The position numbers were made by a program, and so were the translations under genes. Under the pieces are notes generated by a model. It did not search any database. It worked only from the letters and a program-made list of their open reading frames with translations, and was not told where the DNA came from. Below are positions 26,817-35,209 of a stretch of 64,000 bases of DNA, piece after piece; the stretch's first letter is position 1, and every line of letters begins with the position of its first letter. Source of the stretch: Spartobacteria bacterium (GTDB lineage Bacteria > Verrucomicrobiota > Verrucomicrobiia > Chthoniobacterales > UBA10450); NCBI GenBank assembly GCA_003169975.1, contig PNAA01000024.1, positions 35,126-99,125 on the forward strand, given 5' to 3'.

Positions 26817-27113
26817 CTAGCGCTGCAATCGGCGGCGCTCCCGCGCGCCATGCCAGAAACGAAGGACCCGCACTGTCGCGGCGGCCTGGTCCACCCGATA
26901 GACGATCAGATAGGAGCCGACAACCGAGAAACGTGCGCCGGGCCGCTCTCTTAAGTGCCCACCTAGTTCGGGAAACTCTCGCAGGGCTTCCGCGCGATCC
27001 AACAGCCTCTGGCAGAAAGAGACCGCTACCGTAGGATTGTCGCGGGCGATGAAATCGCGGATGCGTTGGAGATCACGCAGCGCGACGCGCCCAATGATTA
27101 CTTGCCAGGCCAC
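26817..27113 (-). CDS. ParE/RelE-family toxin
   Basis: 98 residues: VALRDLQRIRDFIARDNPTVAVSFCQRLLDRAEALREFPELGGHLRE, then FSVVGSYLIVYRVDQAAATVRVLRFWHGARE, the classic ParE pattern with the GSYLIVYRV strand and terminal HGAR. It likely poisons gyrase or acts on mRNA. It overlaps the upstream antitoxin gene by 16 bases, typical of a co-translated toxin-antitoxin pair. Confidence 0.9.
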   Translation of the reverse strand: MAWQVIIGRVALRDLQRIRDFIARDNPTVAVSFCQRLLDRAEALREFPELGGHLRERPGARFSVVGSYLIVYRVDQAAATVRVLRFWHGARERRRLQR

Positions 27114-27316
27114 GAGCCGATCGACCGGCGGGCATCCTCAATCGGCAGGCCGCCTTCCTTTTCCCAGGAAGCATCTGCTTCATCCACCGCGGCCAGCAAT
27201 TCCGGGGAGGCAGTCAAAGAGCGCCCCTCGAGCAACTGTCCGGCGGTCTGCCAGATCGTTTCTAGATCTTCCGGCGGCAGGGCAGGCAATTCAGCCAGAA
27301 TTTCGGTTGCGCTCAT
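27098..27316 (-). CDS. Antitoxin of the ParE-type pair
   Basis: 72 residues, acidic. MSATEILAELPALPPEDLETIWQTAGQLLEG at the N terminus fits a small dimerisation segment, and the C-terminal ADASWEKEGGLPIEDARRSIGSW is the part expected to wrap the toxin. It resembles addiction-module antitoxins that precede ParE. First gene of the pair on the minus strand. Confidence 0.8.
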   Translation of the reverse strand: MSATEILAELPALPPEDLETIWQTAGQLLEGRSLTASPELLAAVDEADASWEKEGGLPIEDARRSIGSWPGK

Positions 27317-27433
27317 CGAGTTACTCTAATGTTAATCGGTCGTTCACAAAGAGAAAAATCGTGTCGGAACTGAGCGCGGTTATTGGTTCGTCGAAACGCT
27401 GAAATCTGAAATCTGAGGACGGGGACGGAGGCC

Positions 27434-27469
27434 GGCCGCCTCCATTGAACTTACGGCGTGCCAAAGAGG
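27434..27469. repeat. 36-bp direct repeat flanking the 2TM gene (left copy)
   Basis: Unit runs from GGCCGCCTCCATTGAACTTA to GCGTGCCAAAGAGG. It matches 27832-27867 at all but one base. The only gene between them is the 2TM protein. Confidence 0.8.
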
Positions 27470-27490
27470 ACTGAGGACAGAGTGGGCTGT

Positions 27491-27772
27491 TCAGGCGCCA
27501 GCGTCCCTCTTGTCGCGTTCCATCTCGCGCTCGATCATTTTCTCCTTCTGTGTGCCGAGCCATCTCGGCGAGAAGACGCTCAAACCATGCGCGACCACGC
27601 CGATGCCCCAGCCGAACATCGGCCATTTTACCCACAGGTAGCCCGGCGATTCCGACAGGTTGATGAAGAGAAGAACCAGGTTGACCAAAACGTAAATCAT
27701 GGCGTGGCGATAAAATCCAAGCCTCTCTTCGACCCGCGCTTTGGCCCGGTTGTACAAAGCGTTGTCGTCCAT
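27491..27772 (-). CDS. 2TM-domain membrane protein
   Basis: 93 residues from ATG 27772: a charged N terminus (MDDNALYNRAKARVEERLGFYRHA), two hydrophobic helices (MIYVLVNLVLLFINL and MFGWGIGVVAHGLSVF), then a charged tail with KEKMIEREMERDK. This is the 2TM domain, found alone or attached to sensor kinases. Role unknown. It is enclosed by a 36-bp direct repeat, so it may have moved as a cassette. Confidence 0.8.
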   Translation of the reverse strand: MDDNALYNRAKARVEERLGFYRHAMIYVLVNLVLLFINLSESPGYLWVKWPMFGWGIGVVAHGLSVFSPRWLGTQKEKMIEREMERDKRDAGA

Positions 27773-27831
27773 CCACGCAGCATAATGACTTCGAACAGCT
27801 CCGGGCGAGCAATTTTTTTGGGGGCGAGGGC

Positions 27832-27867
27832 GGCCGCCTCCATTGAACTTACGGCGTGCCAAGGAGG
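27832..27867. repeat. 36-bp direct repeat flanking the 2TM gene (right copy)
   Basis: Same orientation as 27434-27469, one mismatch. It lies just downstream of the AP2-like gene that ends at 27888. Confidence 0.8.
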
Positions 27868-27887
27868 GCAGAGGACATTGTCCCAGC

Positions 27888-28292
27888 TCAGCGCGCGATC
27901 GTGAGCTTGCGAAATTCGATCGCGGTCCGGTAGGCGTCGGCCTCGCCGTCGCCGATCCAGGAGAATACGGCGCAACGCTGCCGGCCTTTCTCACGGAAGG
28001 TGACCTGATAGAATTTCCTCTTGCCATAACGGAAGACGCCGACGACGGGCTTGCTGAGATCAAGTGCGCGCAGCATCCGGCGCGGGATTTTATTGAGACG
28101 TTTGTCGGGCATCTGGCGCAGGAGCTGGTCGCGGTAACGCACCGCCGCGCGATAGCTTTTCTCGGAGTGACCGGCGAAATGTTTGCTCACTTCGATTTTG
28201 GCGCGCACGATCGAGACCTGGTATCCGCTAGGCAGCACACGGATGTTCTTGAAGTTCGTCATGGCGCGGGACTGTTTCCTGGAAGCTTTCAT
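27888..28292 (-). CDS. AP2-like two-domain protein (paralogue 2)
   Basis: 134 residues from ATG 28292 (a second Met at 28262 is possible). First unit: FKNIRVLPSGYQVSIVRAKIEVSKHFAGHSEKSYRAAVRYRDQLLRQMP. Second unit after the linker NKIPRRMLRALDLSKPVVGVFR: KRKFYQVTFREKGRQRCAVFSW...AYRTAIEFRK. Strand-strand-strand-helix layout and the basic face fit an AP2-type DNA-binding fold. Paralogous to 26036-26452. Confidence 0.65.
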   Translation of the reverse strand: MKASRKQSRAMTNFKNIRVLPSGYQVSIVRAKIEVSKHFAGHSEKSYRAAVRYRDQLLRQMPDKRLNKIPRRMLRALDLSKPVVGVFRYGKRKFYQVTFREKGRQRCAVFSWIGDGEADAYRTAIEFRKLTIAR

Positions 28293-28556
28293 CTTGCGGG
28301 TCGGCGGTAAGGTTAAGACAGGATTCGAAAGTGGAAAGCCGGGATCTCCCGGCGCAGGCGCAGGATCTATCGGGAGGACACCCGAATATCCGGGCCAGAG
28401 TGATGTGGCGGCAAAAGTCGCGTAGCTTGATTTTTAAGGGTCCAAATCTCTGTCAAAAATCGCTCGGGGGGACAGGTGTTTCCGGCATTTCCGTTGTGGT
28501 CTACGCGAGGCTGGTCTGAACAAGGCCGCGAGCGGCTGCAAAGGCCCGACAGGGGA
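28293..28556. other. Spacer between AP2-like and S74 genes
   Basis: About 260 bases. No gene, RNA or strong hairpin recognised. Confidence 0.4.
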
Positions 28557-30233
28557 TCAGTTCTTAGCCACCACGCGCGGAGTAAGGGATTGTGTGTTGA
28601 GTTGATCGCTCACGTTCTGGATTTGCGCTGCCTGTGCCTTGAGGGTTGCAGTGAGGGCCTTAATGTCCTGTTGCTGCTGCGTCACCGTAGACTTTAGCTC
28701 GACGATGGTCGCTTCCTGTTCCTGCCCCTTCCGCCCTTGTTCTTCCACCATGCGATGTTCCTTAAGAAACTCGTTGAGCAACATCGCGTTCACCGCTTCA
28801 TAGCGCACGGTATAGGGCTTGCCCTGGTCGTCGCGCGCCACCAGATCGGGGTTCACCTTTTCCACCTGCTCAGCCACCAGTCCGAATTGCGGGATGCCTT
28901 TGGGGTCGAGCTCGTGCTTATAGCGAAAGGTGACCGGTCGGAGCGCAAGGATGGCCTCGCTCGCCTTGTCCATTGGTTTAATCGCGTCTTTGAATCGCTC
29001 CGAGGAAACAACCGTGCCCAGGTGGCCGCTGGAATCGACAATCACTCCGACGCCTCCAGCCACCGTTTTCCCGCTGATCCCGGCGATATAGGTGGTCTGC
29101 TGCGTGCCCACCTTGCCGATGCGGATGGTGCTGGCCTCAGTCGCCACTCCAATGTTGCCAATTTCGATGTTATTACTGCCCGTCGTGAGAGCCGAACCTG
29201 CTGAAAAGCCCAATGCAATGTTGCTGCTGCCTTTATTGTTCAGTAGCGCACTCCGACCGTCGGCCGTGTTGTTGGCGCCCGTGGTGTTAGACAAGAGCGC
29301 ACTGACCCCGTTGGCCGTGTTGTTGCTGCCCTCTGTGTTGGACTGGAGCGCTGAGACACCGTTAGCCGTGTTGGTGCTGCCGATGGTGTTGCCATAGAGC
29401 GCATTGAGACCGTTGGCCGTGTTATTCAGCCCAGTGGTGTTGCTCAAGAGCGCGTTAACCCCCGCGGCGGTGTTGTTGAAGCCAGTCGTGTTGTAGAAGA
29501 GTGCCTGAAAACCGCTCGCCGTATTGCTGTTGCCGGTCGCGTTGAAGGCGAGCGCCTGAAAACCGTTTGCCGTGTTGCCGGTGCCAGTAGTGTTGTAGAA
29601 GAGCGTATTGTAACCAATCGCCGTGTTGTTGTTGCTGGTCGTGTTGGAGAAGAGTGCCTGAAAACCGCTCGCCGTATTGCTGTTGCCGGTTGTGTTGCTA
29701 TAGAGCGCAACGTAGCCGCTGGCGGCATTGTAGGTGCCGGTGGTGTTGGCGAAGAGAGCATACGCGCCGGTGGCTACGTTATAATATGCAGTAGTGCTAC
29801 TAAAGAGCGCCTCAAAGCCGGTTGCCGTGTTCTCGCTTCCACTGGTATTGCTGCGAAGCGCATTCCACCCCACCACCGAGTTGTAAAGTCCGGTTGTGTT
29901 GCTGACCATGGCATTGCTGCCGCAAGCGGTATTTTCGTACCCGGTCGTGTTGAAGGCGAGTGCCTGAAAACCGAGACCGGTATTGTCATTGCCGGTGGTC
30001 GTGTAATATAACGAATCATACCCGAAGGCAGACTCGCTCGTTCCGGTCGTGATGCTGTTTAGCGCCCCGCTGCCGTAGAAGGTGTCGGTGATGCTGGCGG
30101 CGTGGACCGTCAGGGGCGACGCCAAGCCGACGAGTGCGATGACTAAGAGCGCGCAACGTCCAGGCGCCCGGCAGGTGGAGCTGCTCGGAAGAGAGGTATT
30201 TGCTTCGCTGGCTGTGATTAGATAATGCTTCAT
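28557..30233 (-). CDS. Repeat-rich surface protein with C-terminal S74 intramolecular chaperone domain
   Basis: 558 residues. A signal peptide lies near residues 25-46 (CALLVIALVGLASPLTVHAA). Residues ~60-350 are about a dozen repeats of ~23 residues, GxxALxxNTTGxxNTAxGxxAL, of the left-handed beta-roll or trimeric-adhesin type. Residues ~413-495 are a Peptidase_S74 domain (SERFKDAIKPMDKASEAILALRPVTFRYK, then FGLVAEQVEKVNPDLV), which trimerises and usually cleaves itself off. A coiled coil follows (VEEQGRKGQEQEATIVELKSTVTQQQQDIKAL). Likely an exported trimeric fibre. Confidence 0.85.
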   Translation of the reverse strand: MKHYLITASEANTSLPSSSTCRAPGRCALLVIALVGLASPLTVHAASITDTFYGSGALNSITTGTSESAFGYDSLYYTTTGNDNTGLGFQALAFNTTGYENTACGSNAMVSNTTGLYNSVVGWNALRSNTSGSENTATGFEALFSSTTAYYNVATGAYALFANTTGTYNAASGYVALYSNTTGNSNTASGFQALFSNTTSNNNTAIGYNTLFYNTTGTGNTANGFQALAFNATGNSNTASGFQALFYNTTGFNNTAAGVNALLSNTTGLNNTANGLNALYGNTIGSTNTANGVSALQSNTEGSNNTANGVSALLSNTTGANNTADGRSALLNNKGSSNIALGFSAGSALTTGSNNIEIGNIGVATEASTIRIGKVGTQQTTYIAGISGKTVAGGVGVIVDSSGHLGTVVSSERFKDAIKPMDKASEAILALRPVTFRYKHELDPKGIPQFGLVAEQVEKVNPDLVARDDQGKPYTVRYEAVNAMLLNEFLKEHRMVEEQGRKGQEQEATIVELKSTVTQQQQDIKALTATLKAQAAQIQNVSDQLNTQSLTPRVVAKN

Positions 30234-30454
30234 AGTTTCCCTTCACCCGGTTTGTTGATCCTGCGATGGCGGATCTGAAAAGGAGAAGAAACTCCCGGGA
30301 TAAAGCGTCTGCGCCAGATTCAGATGGATATGCAATCCGCAGCATGCAGGCGGGCCCGTTTCGTTGTCAATGATCAAATTTGCTGGCTCGCGGTGTCCGC
30401 GCCGCGTTCGTTGCGAATCTCAGCGATCAGCTTTGAAAGCCTGCAAATGCAAAA

Positions 30455-30483
30455 GCGCCCGCCGAAGTTTATCCGGCGGGCGC
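30455..30483 (-). terminator. Terminator-like hairpin, minus orientation
   Basis: Stem GCGCCCGCCG (30455-30464) pairs with CGGCGGGCGC (30474-30483), 9-base loop. On the minus strand the stem is followed by TTTTGC. Confidence 0.6.
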
Positions 30484-30620
30484 CTGCTATTCCCTGTTCC
30501 TGACGCCGCTCTGCGCGGCAGTCAGAGCGTTGGCATTACATGGCCATCTTGGAGACGGATCGCTTCCGAAACCAATGTAATGGCTGCCGAAGCCAGTCGC
30601 TGATTGTGAAAAAGCAAAAA

Positions 30621-30648
30621 CCGCGGAGAAGATTTCTCTCCTCCGCGG
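30621..30648 (-). terminator. Terminator-like hairpin, minus orientation
   Basis: Stem CCGCGGAG (30621-30628) pairs with CTCCGCGG (30641-30648), extended by GAAG/CTCTC. On the minus strand it is followed by TTTTTGCTTTTTC, a strong U-tract. Confidence 0.65.
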
Positions 30649-30720
30649 CTTGCTCTGCGGATACTCGGGTGTGACCAGGGCTCAGATTGACATCTTGAGA
30701 AGATCAGGCATCGACATCCA

Positions 30721-31281
30721 ATGTCGCTCTCGCTTCAACTCGGGCTTTTTTATCTGATATCGGAGTTGCTGCTGACGGTGACGCGCCGCTCCCGCAGCCG
30801 CACCGGCACGCGGCAGGACCGAAGCACGCTGGGCGTCTTGTGGCTGGTGATCATGGCGAGTGTCGCAGCGGGGATTTTCATCGCGATGTATTGGCCGGCG
30901 GCGGCGCTGCCGGATGGACGGATATTTGCGTGCGTCGGCGTGGTGCTGTTTGTCGCGGGACTGCTCCTTCGCTGGTGGGCCATTATCGTCCTCGGACGCT
31001 TTTTCACTGTGGATGTGACGATCGAAAAGGACCACGAGCTGGTCGAGCGCGGGCCGTTTCGCGCGCTGCGTCACCCTTCCTATGCCGGCGTGCTGCCGGC
31101 GTTTGTCGGGTTTGCCCTATCGTTGCAGAACTGGGGCGCGCTCCTCGCCATCCTCCTGCCGATCTTCGCGGCTTTCATTCACCGGATGAACGTAGAGGAA
31201 AAGGCGCTTTCCCGCGCGTTGGGGTCGAGCTATGCGGATTATATGAGGCGCACAAAAAGGCTCGTGCCGTTTGTGTATTGA
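30721..31281 (+). CDS. Isoprenylcysteine carboxyl methyltransferase-like membrane protein
   Basis: 186 residues with four to five hydrophobic helices. The C-terminal half has the ICMT/PEMT signature: VERGPFRALRHPSYAGVLPAFVGFAL, then EEKALSRALGSSYADYMRRTKRLVPFVY, which form the SAM site and the conserved EE and Y. Bacterial members probably methylate small lipophilic substrates. The true substrate is unknown. It stands alone and precedes a 270-base spacer. Confidence 0.85.
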   Translation: MSLSLQLGLFYLISELLLTVTRRSRSRTGTRQDRSTLGVLWLVIMASVAAGIFIAMYWPAAALPDGRIFACVGVVLFVAGLLLRWWAIIVLGRFFTVDVTIEKDHELVERGPFRALRHPSYAGVLPAFVGFALSLQNWGALLAILLPIFAAFIHRMNVEEKALSRALGSSYADYMRRTKRLVPFVY

Positions 31282-31553
31282 GCGGAGGGGAAGGTAACCC
31301 TCAGGGGCTGAGGGCTGTTATCGGTTATTCGTTGCTGGTTAATGACTCTTCCGATGGGGACGGGGGACGTTGCGCCAAAAACAGAAGGATGAAGGATGAA
31401 GGGGGTAACGAGGATGGGGTCCGGGCGGTCCGATCTCGCTTTTTAACGGCTCTCCTAAACCTTACGAAATAGTCATGAAATAAGGGGTGGAACTCTTCAA
31501 CGGATTTTGTAGCGTCGCCGGCTAGGCCGGCAAGCGGCCCGCAGAAAATCATT
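31282..31553. other. Spacer, no gene supported
   Basis: About 270 bases with a GAAGGATGAAGGATGAAGG simple-repeat stretch near 31383-31402. Nothing else recognised. Confidence 0.4.
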
Positions 31554-33827
31554 ATGAAAAAGCCAACCGTCTCACAATTTGCCGTCTCTCTGCCGCGTGT
31601 TTTCGCTTATCTCTTATGTTCGTTAGGCCTTTGCCTGGCGGTGCTCGGGATTAGTGGCCTCCTGGGCACGACTCCGCTGGCCCAGGGAGCAACCCAGGCT
31701 GGTGGCGGCGCCATCCAGGTCGGCGCCTCTTATCACAACGACGTCTCGCCACCCTTGCGCGACCTCGCCGGGCTTCCGTTTGATCTGAGCCAGGAGGGCG
31801 AAGGTCCGATCAACCCCAGGTTGCCGAATTTTCACAAGGATAGCCCCGACCCAGTCATTCAGCGGTCGGTTTTGCAACAATTGGCGCCGAGTATTCCAGC
31901 GCCGATCCTGAATTTCGATGGCATTCCTTATCCCGGCGTGGGTTGCAGTTGTGCCCCGCCTGATCCGAACGGAGAGGTCGGCGCGACACAGTATGTGCAG
32001 ATCGTCAACGAAGCTTACCAGGTCTTTAATAAGAGCACCGGAGCTTCTGTCCTGGGACCCGTGGCCATCACTTCGCTCTGGAGCGGCTTTGGCGGCGTCT
32101 GCCAGACGAGCGGCGACGGCGATCCGGTCGTGCTTTACGACCAGTTAGCCGGTCGCTGGGTTATCACGCAGTTTGCCGGCAGCAGCGTCCCGACGGACGA
32201 ATGCGTGGCGGTCTCGACCACCAGTGATGCGACCGGCAGTTACTATCGTTATGGCTTTCACCTCGGCTCGAATTTCTTCGATTACCCGAAGCTCTCAGTC
32301 TGGGCGGATGCTTATTACATGAGCATGAATGTCTTTAACTCCGCCGGCACGAGCTTTCTCGGGCCGCAGCCCTTTGCCTTCGATCGCAGCAAGATGTTGA
32401 CCGGCGCAGCGGCCACGTTCGTGAGTCCGGTGGGACCCTTGGGCGGCTCGGTCGGGCCGATCCTGCCCGCTGATATCGATGGCTCGACCCTCCCGGCCAC
32501 GGGCGCGCCGGAGACTTTCGTCGGTTTTCCCACGAGCAATAAATACAGCGTTTATCACTTCCATGTGGATTTCACGGTCCCGAGTAATTCTACCTGGACG
32601 ACTTTTGCCACTCCGACCGCCGCCGGTTTTACTTCATTGTGTCCCAGCACCCGCTCTTGCGTGCCGCAAAACGGAGAGTCCAGCTCCAATTACCTCGACG
32701 GCATCGGGGACCGCCTGATGTACCGGCTTCCTTATCGTAAGTTCAGCGATCATGAGTCAGTGGTCGGCAACTTCACGGTGAGTGCCAATAGCGTTGCCGG
32801 TATCCGCTGGTTTGAGCTGCGCAATGTGACCTCCGGACCGGTGACGGTTTACCAGGAAAGCACTTACCAGCCAGACACGACCTGGCGCTGGATGGGAAGC
32901 ATCGCGATGGATAGCCAGGGAAACATCGGTCTGGGTTACAGCGCTTCCAGTTCTGCGATTCATCCGCAGCTGCGCTATACCGGGAGATTGGCGACCGACC
33001 CGCTGAATACCATGACCCTCGGGGAGGGAACGATCATCGCCGGGAATGGGAGCCAAAGCGGCAGTGGCAATCGCTGGGGCGACTACAGCGCGCTCACGAT
33101 CGATCCGGTTGATGACACCACCTTCTGGTATACGAACGAGTATTACACCACGACAGCCTCGTACAACTGGCGCACGCGGATTGGCAGTTTCAAGCTGGCA
33201 ACGGGCACGCCGACTCCAACACCTACTCCAACCCCGACGCCAACACCGACACCGACACCAACGCCGACGCCGACGCCCACCCCAACTCCGACACCTACGC
33301 CAACTCCGACAGCGACTCCGACCCCAACGCCAACGCCAACGCCAACGGCGACCCCGACTCCGACTCCGACCGAATTGATCGTCAACGGTGGACTCGAAGG
33401 CAGCATTTCGCCCTGGGTATTATCCGGTTCGGGCGCGTTTTACACCAACAACGGCACCTATCCCCACACCGGGACGGGCTACATGTATTTTGGCGTGAAC
33501 AACAACGTCTCGGGACAGACTTACCAAACGGTGACGATTCCATCGACGGCCACGGGAACTCTGACATTCTGGTTCAACTGCAGTTCCAGTGAGTCCGGGA
33601 CGACGGCCTATGATTTCATGTATGTCGAAGTCCGCAGCACGACCGGCACATTGCTGCAAACTGTTGCGACCTACAGCAACAAGGACAAGACAACGGCCGG
33701 AAACTATTCGCAAAAATCGTTTAGCCTTGCGGCTTACAAGGGTCAGACGATCCGCCTGCAATTCCGATGTACGACGGACTTTTCGATCACGACCACGTTC
33801 CGCGTAGACGATGTCTCGTTAAAATAA
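31554..33827 (+). CDS. Large secreted protein with Pro-Thr linker and C-terminal carbohydrate-binding-like module
   Basis: 757 residues. The N terminus is an export signal ([22 protein letters not shown]...AQGA). Residues ~110-550 form one domain with [63 protein letters not shown] and [13 protein letters not shown]. This is seen in uncharacterised secreted proteins of soil bacteria and may be a beta-propeller. Residues ~551-606 are an almost pure Thr-Pro repeat linker. The C-terminal ~150 residues ([23 protein letters not shown] to FRVDDVSLK) look like a jelly-roll carbohydrate-binding module. No catalytic motif identified. Confidence 0.75.
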   Translation: MKKPTVSQFAVSLPRVFAYLLCSLGLCLAVLGISGLLGTTPLAQGATQAGGGAIQVGASYHNDVSPPLRDLAGLPFDLSQEGEGPINPRLPNFHKDSPDPVIQRSVLQQLAPSIPAPILNFDGIPYPGVGCSCAPPDPNGEVGATQYVQIVNEAYQVFNKSTGASVLGPVAITSLWSGFGGVCQTSGDGDPVVLYDQLAGRWVITQFAGSSVPTDECVAVSTTSDATGSYYRYGFHLGSNFFDYPKLSVWADAYYMSMNVFNSAGTSFLGPQPFAFDRSKMLTGAAATFVSPVGPLGGSVGPILPADIDGSTLPATGAPETFVGFPTSNKYSVYHFHVDFTVPSNSTWTTFATPTAAGFTSLCPSTRSCVPQNGESSSNYLDGIGDRLMYRLPYRKFSDHESVVGNFTVSANSVAGIRWFELRNVTSGPVTVYQESTYQPDTTWRWMGSIAMDSQGNIGLGYSASSSAIHPQLRYTGRLATDPLNTMTLGEGTIIAGNGSQSGSGNRWGDYSALTIDPVDDTTFWYTNEYYTTTASYNWRTRIGSFKLATGTPTPTPTPTPTPTPTPTPTPTPTPTPTPTPTPTPTATPTPTPTPTPTATPTPTPTELIVNGGLEGSISPWVLSGSGAFYTNNGTYPHTGTGYMYFGVNNNVSGQTYQTVTIPSTATGTLTFWFNCSSSESGTTAYDFMYVEVRSTTGTLLQTVATYSNKDKTTAGNYSQKSFSLAAYKGQTIRLQFRCTTDFSITTTFRVDDVSLK
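33205..33372 (+). repeat. Threonine-proline coding microsatellite
   Basis: Tandem hexamers of the ACNCCN type (ACTCCA, ACGCCG, ACCCCA and so on) encode Thr-Pro with scattered Ala-Thr. It is the linker of the surrounding gene and a likely site of length variation. Confidence 0.85.
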
Positions 33828-33934
33828 TCAGCGCAGGCGGCTGTCTCAGCCGAAACGTCCGATCGTTAGGACAGCGGACGCCACCACGAGTCTGGTCGCT
33901 GGGGACGCTGTCCCCGGCCGCGCCGGCGACTCCA

Positions 33935-34312
33935 TCAAGGGGTCGGGTCAGGCGGCTTCGTCGGTTGCGGCGCAGCGTCGTAAAGCACGGCGTATAATTT
34001 GTCCAGATCGACGGGCTTCGGAAGGACCGTAAGCGCGCCGGTATCGGCGAGCTGTGCAGTGTGTGGCGCGGCCGAGACGATGACGATTTTCGCAGCGGGA
34101 TCTTTCGCGAGGATCATCCGGGCCGCGGTGGCGCCGTTAAGACGCGGCATGGAGTAATCCATCAGAACGATGTCAGGCTTAAGCCGGGTATAGGCCTGGA
34201 TCGCTTCCAGGCCGGACCCGACGACCTGCAGAACCTCATGGCCGCACTTCGCGACGAGCGCGGCCAGGCTCACCCCGACGTCCTTTTGATCATCGGCGAT
34301 GAGCACGCGCAT
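33935..34312 (-). CDS. Stand-alone receiver-domain response regulator (CheY-like)
   Basis: 125 residues containing only a receiver domain: acidic pair in LIADDQKD, phospho-acceptor Asp52 in VLMDYSMPRLNG, Ser/Thr in VIVSAA and Lys99 in LPKPVD. There is no output domain, so it would act by protein contact or in a phosphorelay. A hybrid kinase gene at 35210 on the opposite strand is a possible partner. The C-terminal PQPTKPPDPTP is a disordered tail. Confidence 0.9.
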   Translation of the reverse strand: MRVLIADDQKDVGVSLAALVAKCGHEVLQVVGSGLEAIQAYTRLKPDIVLMDYSMPRLNGATAARMILAKDPAAKIVIVSAAPHTAQLADTGALTVLPKPVDLDKLYAVLYDAAPQPTKPPDPTP

Positions 34313-34493
34313 GGCTCAGAATAGCTGGTCTCGGATCAAGGATGAAGGCTGAAGGATGAAGGAGGAGGACAGATGTCAGAGAGCGGGGAGCGGGGGGCAG
34401 AGGGTAGAAGCTGAACACTGAAATGCTGATCGGCCTGAGCGGGCGGCGCAAGATTTCGCTGGCGTGCGAGGCGTTTCGGCAGAGAATTCTCTC

Positions 34494-35042
34494 ATGATCA
34501 GACGCACGCTTGTTGCGGTGGCGGCATTTTTCGCAGTTTGCTTTTCGTTGTCGGCGCAATCCCCTGGGCCGATCCAACCCGGTTTCTTCGCCCTCAATCA
34601 ACTGGGGCCAGGCGGTGTGGCGGGCGCCCAATCCGCCCTCGCCCAGGCGGGCATCCTGCCGAACAATACCTACGATGGTCTGGCGTCGCTGACGCTGGCG
34701 GATGGACGGTTTTTCTCTTTCCCGAGCGCCTTCGGTTGGATGGAACTGACGGCGACGCCGGATTTTCTTCCCGCAACGACGCTGGAGGCACCACGGCGCG
34801 TGGCGCCGGTGGCGACGACTTATCGGACGGATGCCGGCACCAAGGCGATGGAGCTGCTGCCCAGGTTTGACTATGCCCATGGAGAAGTGGGCTTTTTGTA
34901 CGGGAAATCGAGCGGCAAATTCGGTCGTGAGGTCAAAGAGGGCTATATCCTAAGTGAGTTTGGCAATGACAAGACTCAGATCACTGTAGGTGCGTCCTAC
35001 GGGCAATCGAACGGACGCGTTCCATTTATTCTTGGTCATTAG
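34494..35042 (+). CDS. Secreted hypothetical protein
   Basis: 182 residues from ATG 34494 with signal peptide MIRRTLVAVAAFFAVCFSLSAQ. The mature part has LNQLGPGGVAGAQSALAQAGILP, GRFFSFPSAFGWMELTATPDFLPATTLEAP and a final VGFLYGKSSGKFGREVKEGYILSEFGNDKTQITVGASY, which alternates like a few beta-strands of an outer-membrane barrel. Not recognised as any named family. Confidence 0.6.
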   Translation: MIRRTLVAVAAFFAVCFSLSAQSPGPIQPGFFALNQLGPGGVAGAQSALAQAGILPNNTYDGLASLTLADGRFFSFPSAFGWMELTATPDFLPATTLEAPRRVAPVATTYRTDAGTKAMELLPRFDYAHGEVGFLYGKSSGKFGREVKEGYILSEFGNDKTQITVGASYGQSNGRVPFILGH

Positions 35043-35046
35043 GGGA

Positions 35047-35113
35047 GTTGCAGGGCGGGCGCCTCGCCTGCCTCCGCCGCTGCCCCCAGGCAAGCGAGGC
35101 GCTTGCCCTACAA
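35047..35113. repeat. Inverted-repeat element after the secreted-protein gene
   Basis: Left arm GCAGGGCGGGCGCCTCGCC... (35047-35069) pairs with right arm ...GGCGAGGCGCTTGCCCTAC type sequence (35090-35113) with a few mismatches. It is compact enough to fold as a hairpin and could act as a terminator for the preceding plus-strand gene. Confidence 0.55.
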
Positions 35114-35209
35114 TTGTTACGACCTGTTTCGTTTTTGCCCCTGCAATGGGGAGGTCGCAAGGATTTACCTTGAGCGAAAGCAGGAGACTCGTGTCCAATC
35201 CCTTGTTGC

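Larger units (their letters stand above)
30234..30720. other. Spacer with two minus-oriented terminator-like hairpins
   Basis: About 490 bases without a supported protein gene. Two hairpins with A-runs on their left side (T-runs on the minus strand) are listed separately. No minus-strand gene is found upstream of them, so what they terminate is unclear. Confidence 0.5.

Noticed and set aside
33143..33406. Minus-strand frame encoding long Val-Gly repeats
   Set aside because: It is the antisense shadow of the Thr-Pro linker.
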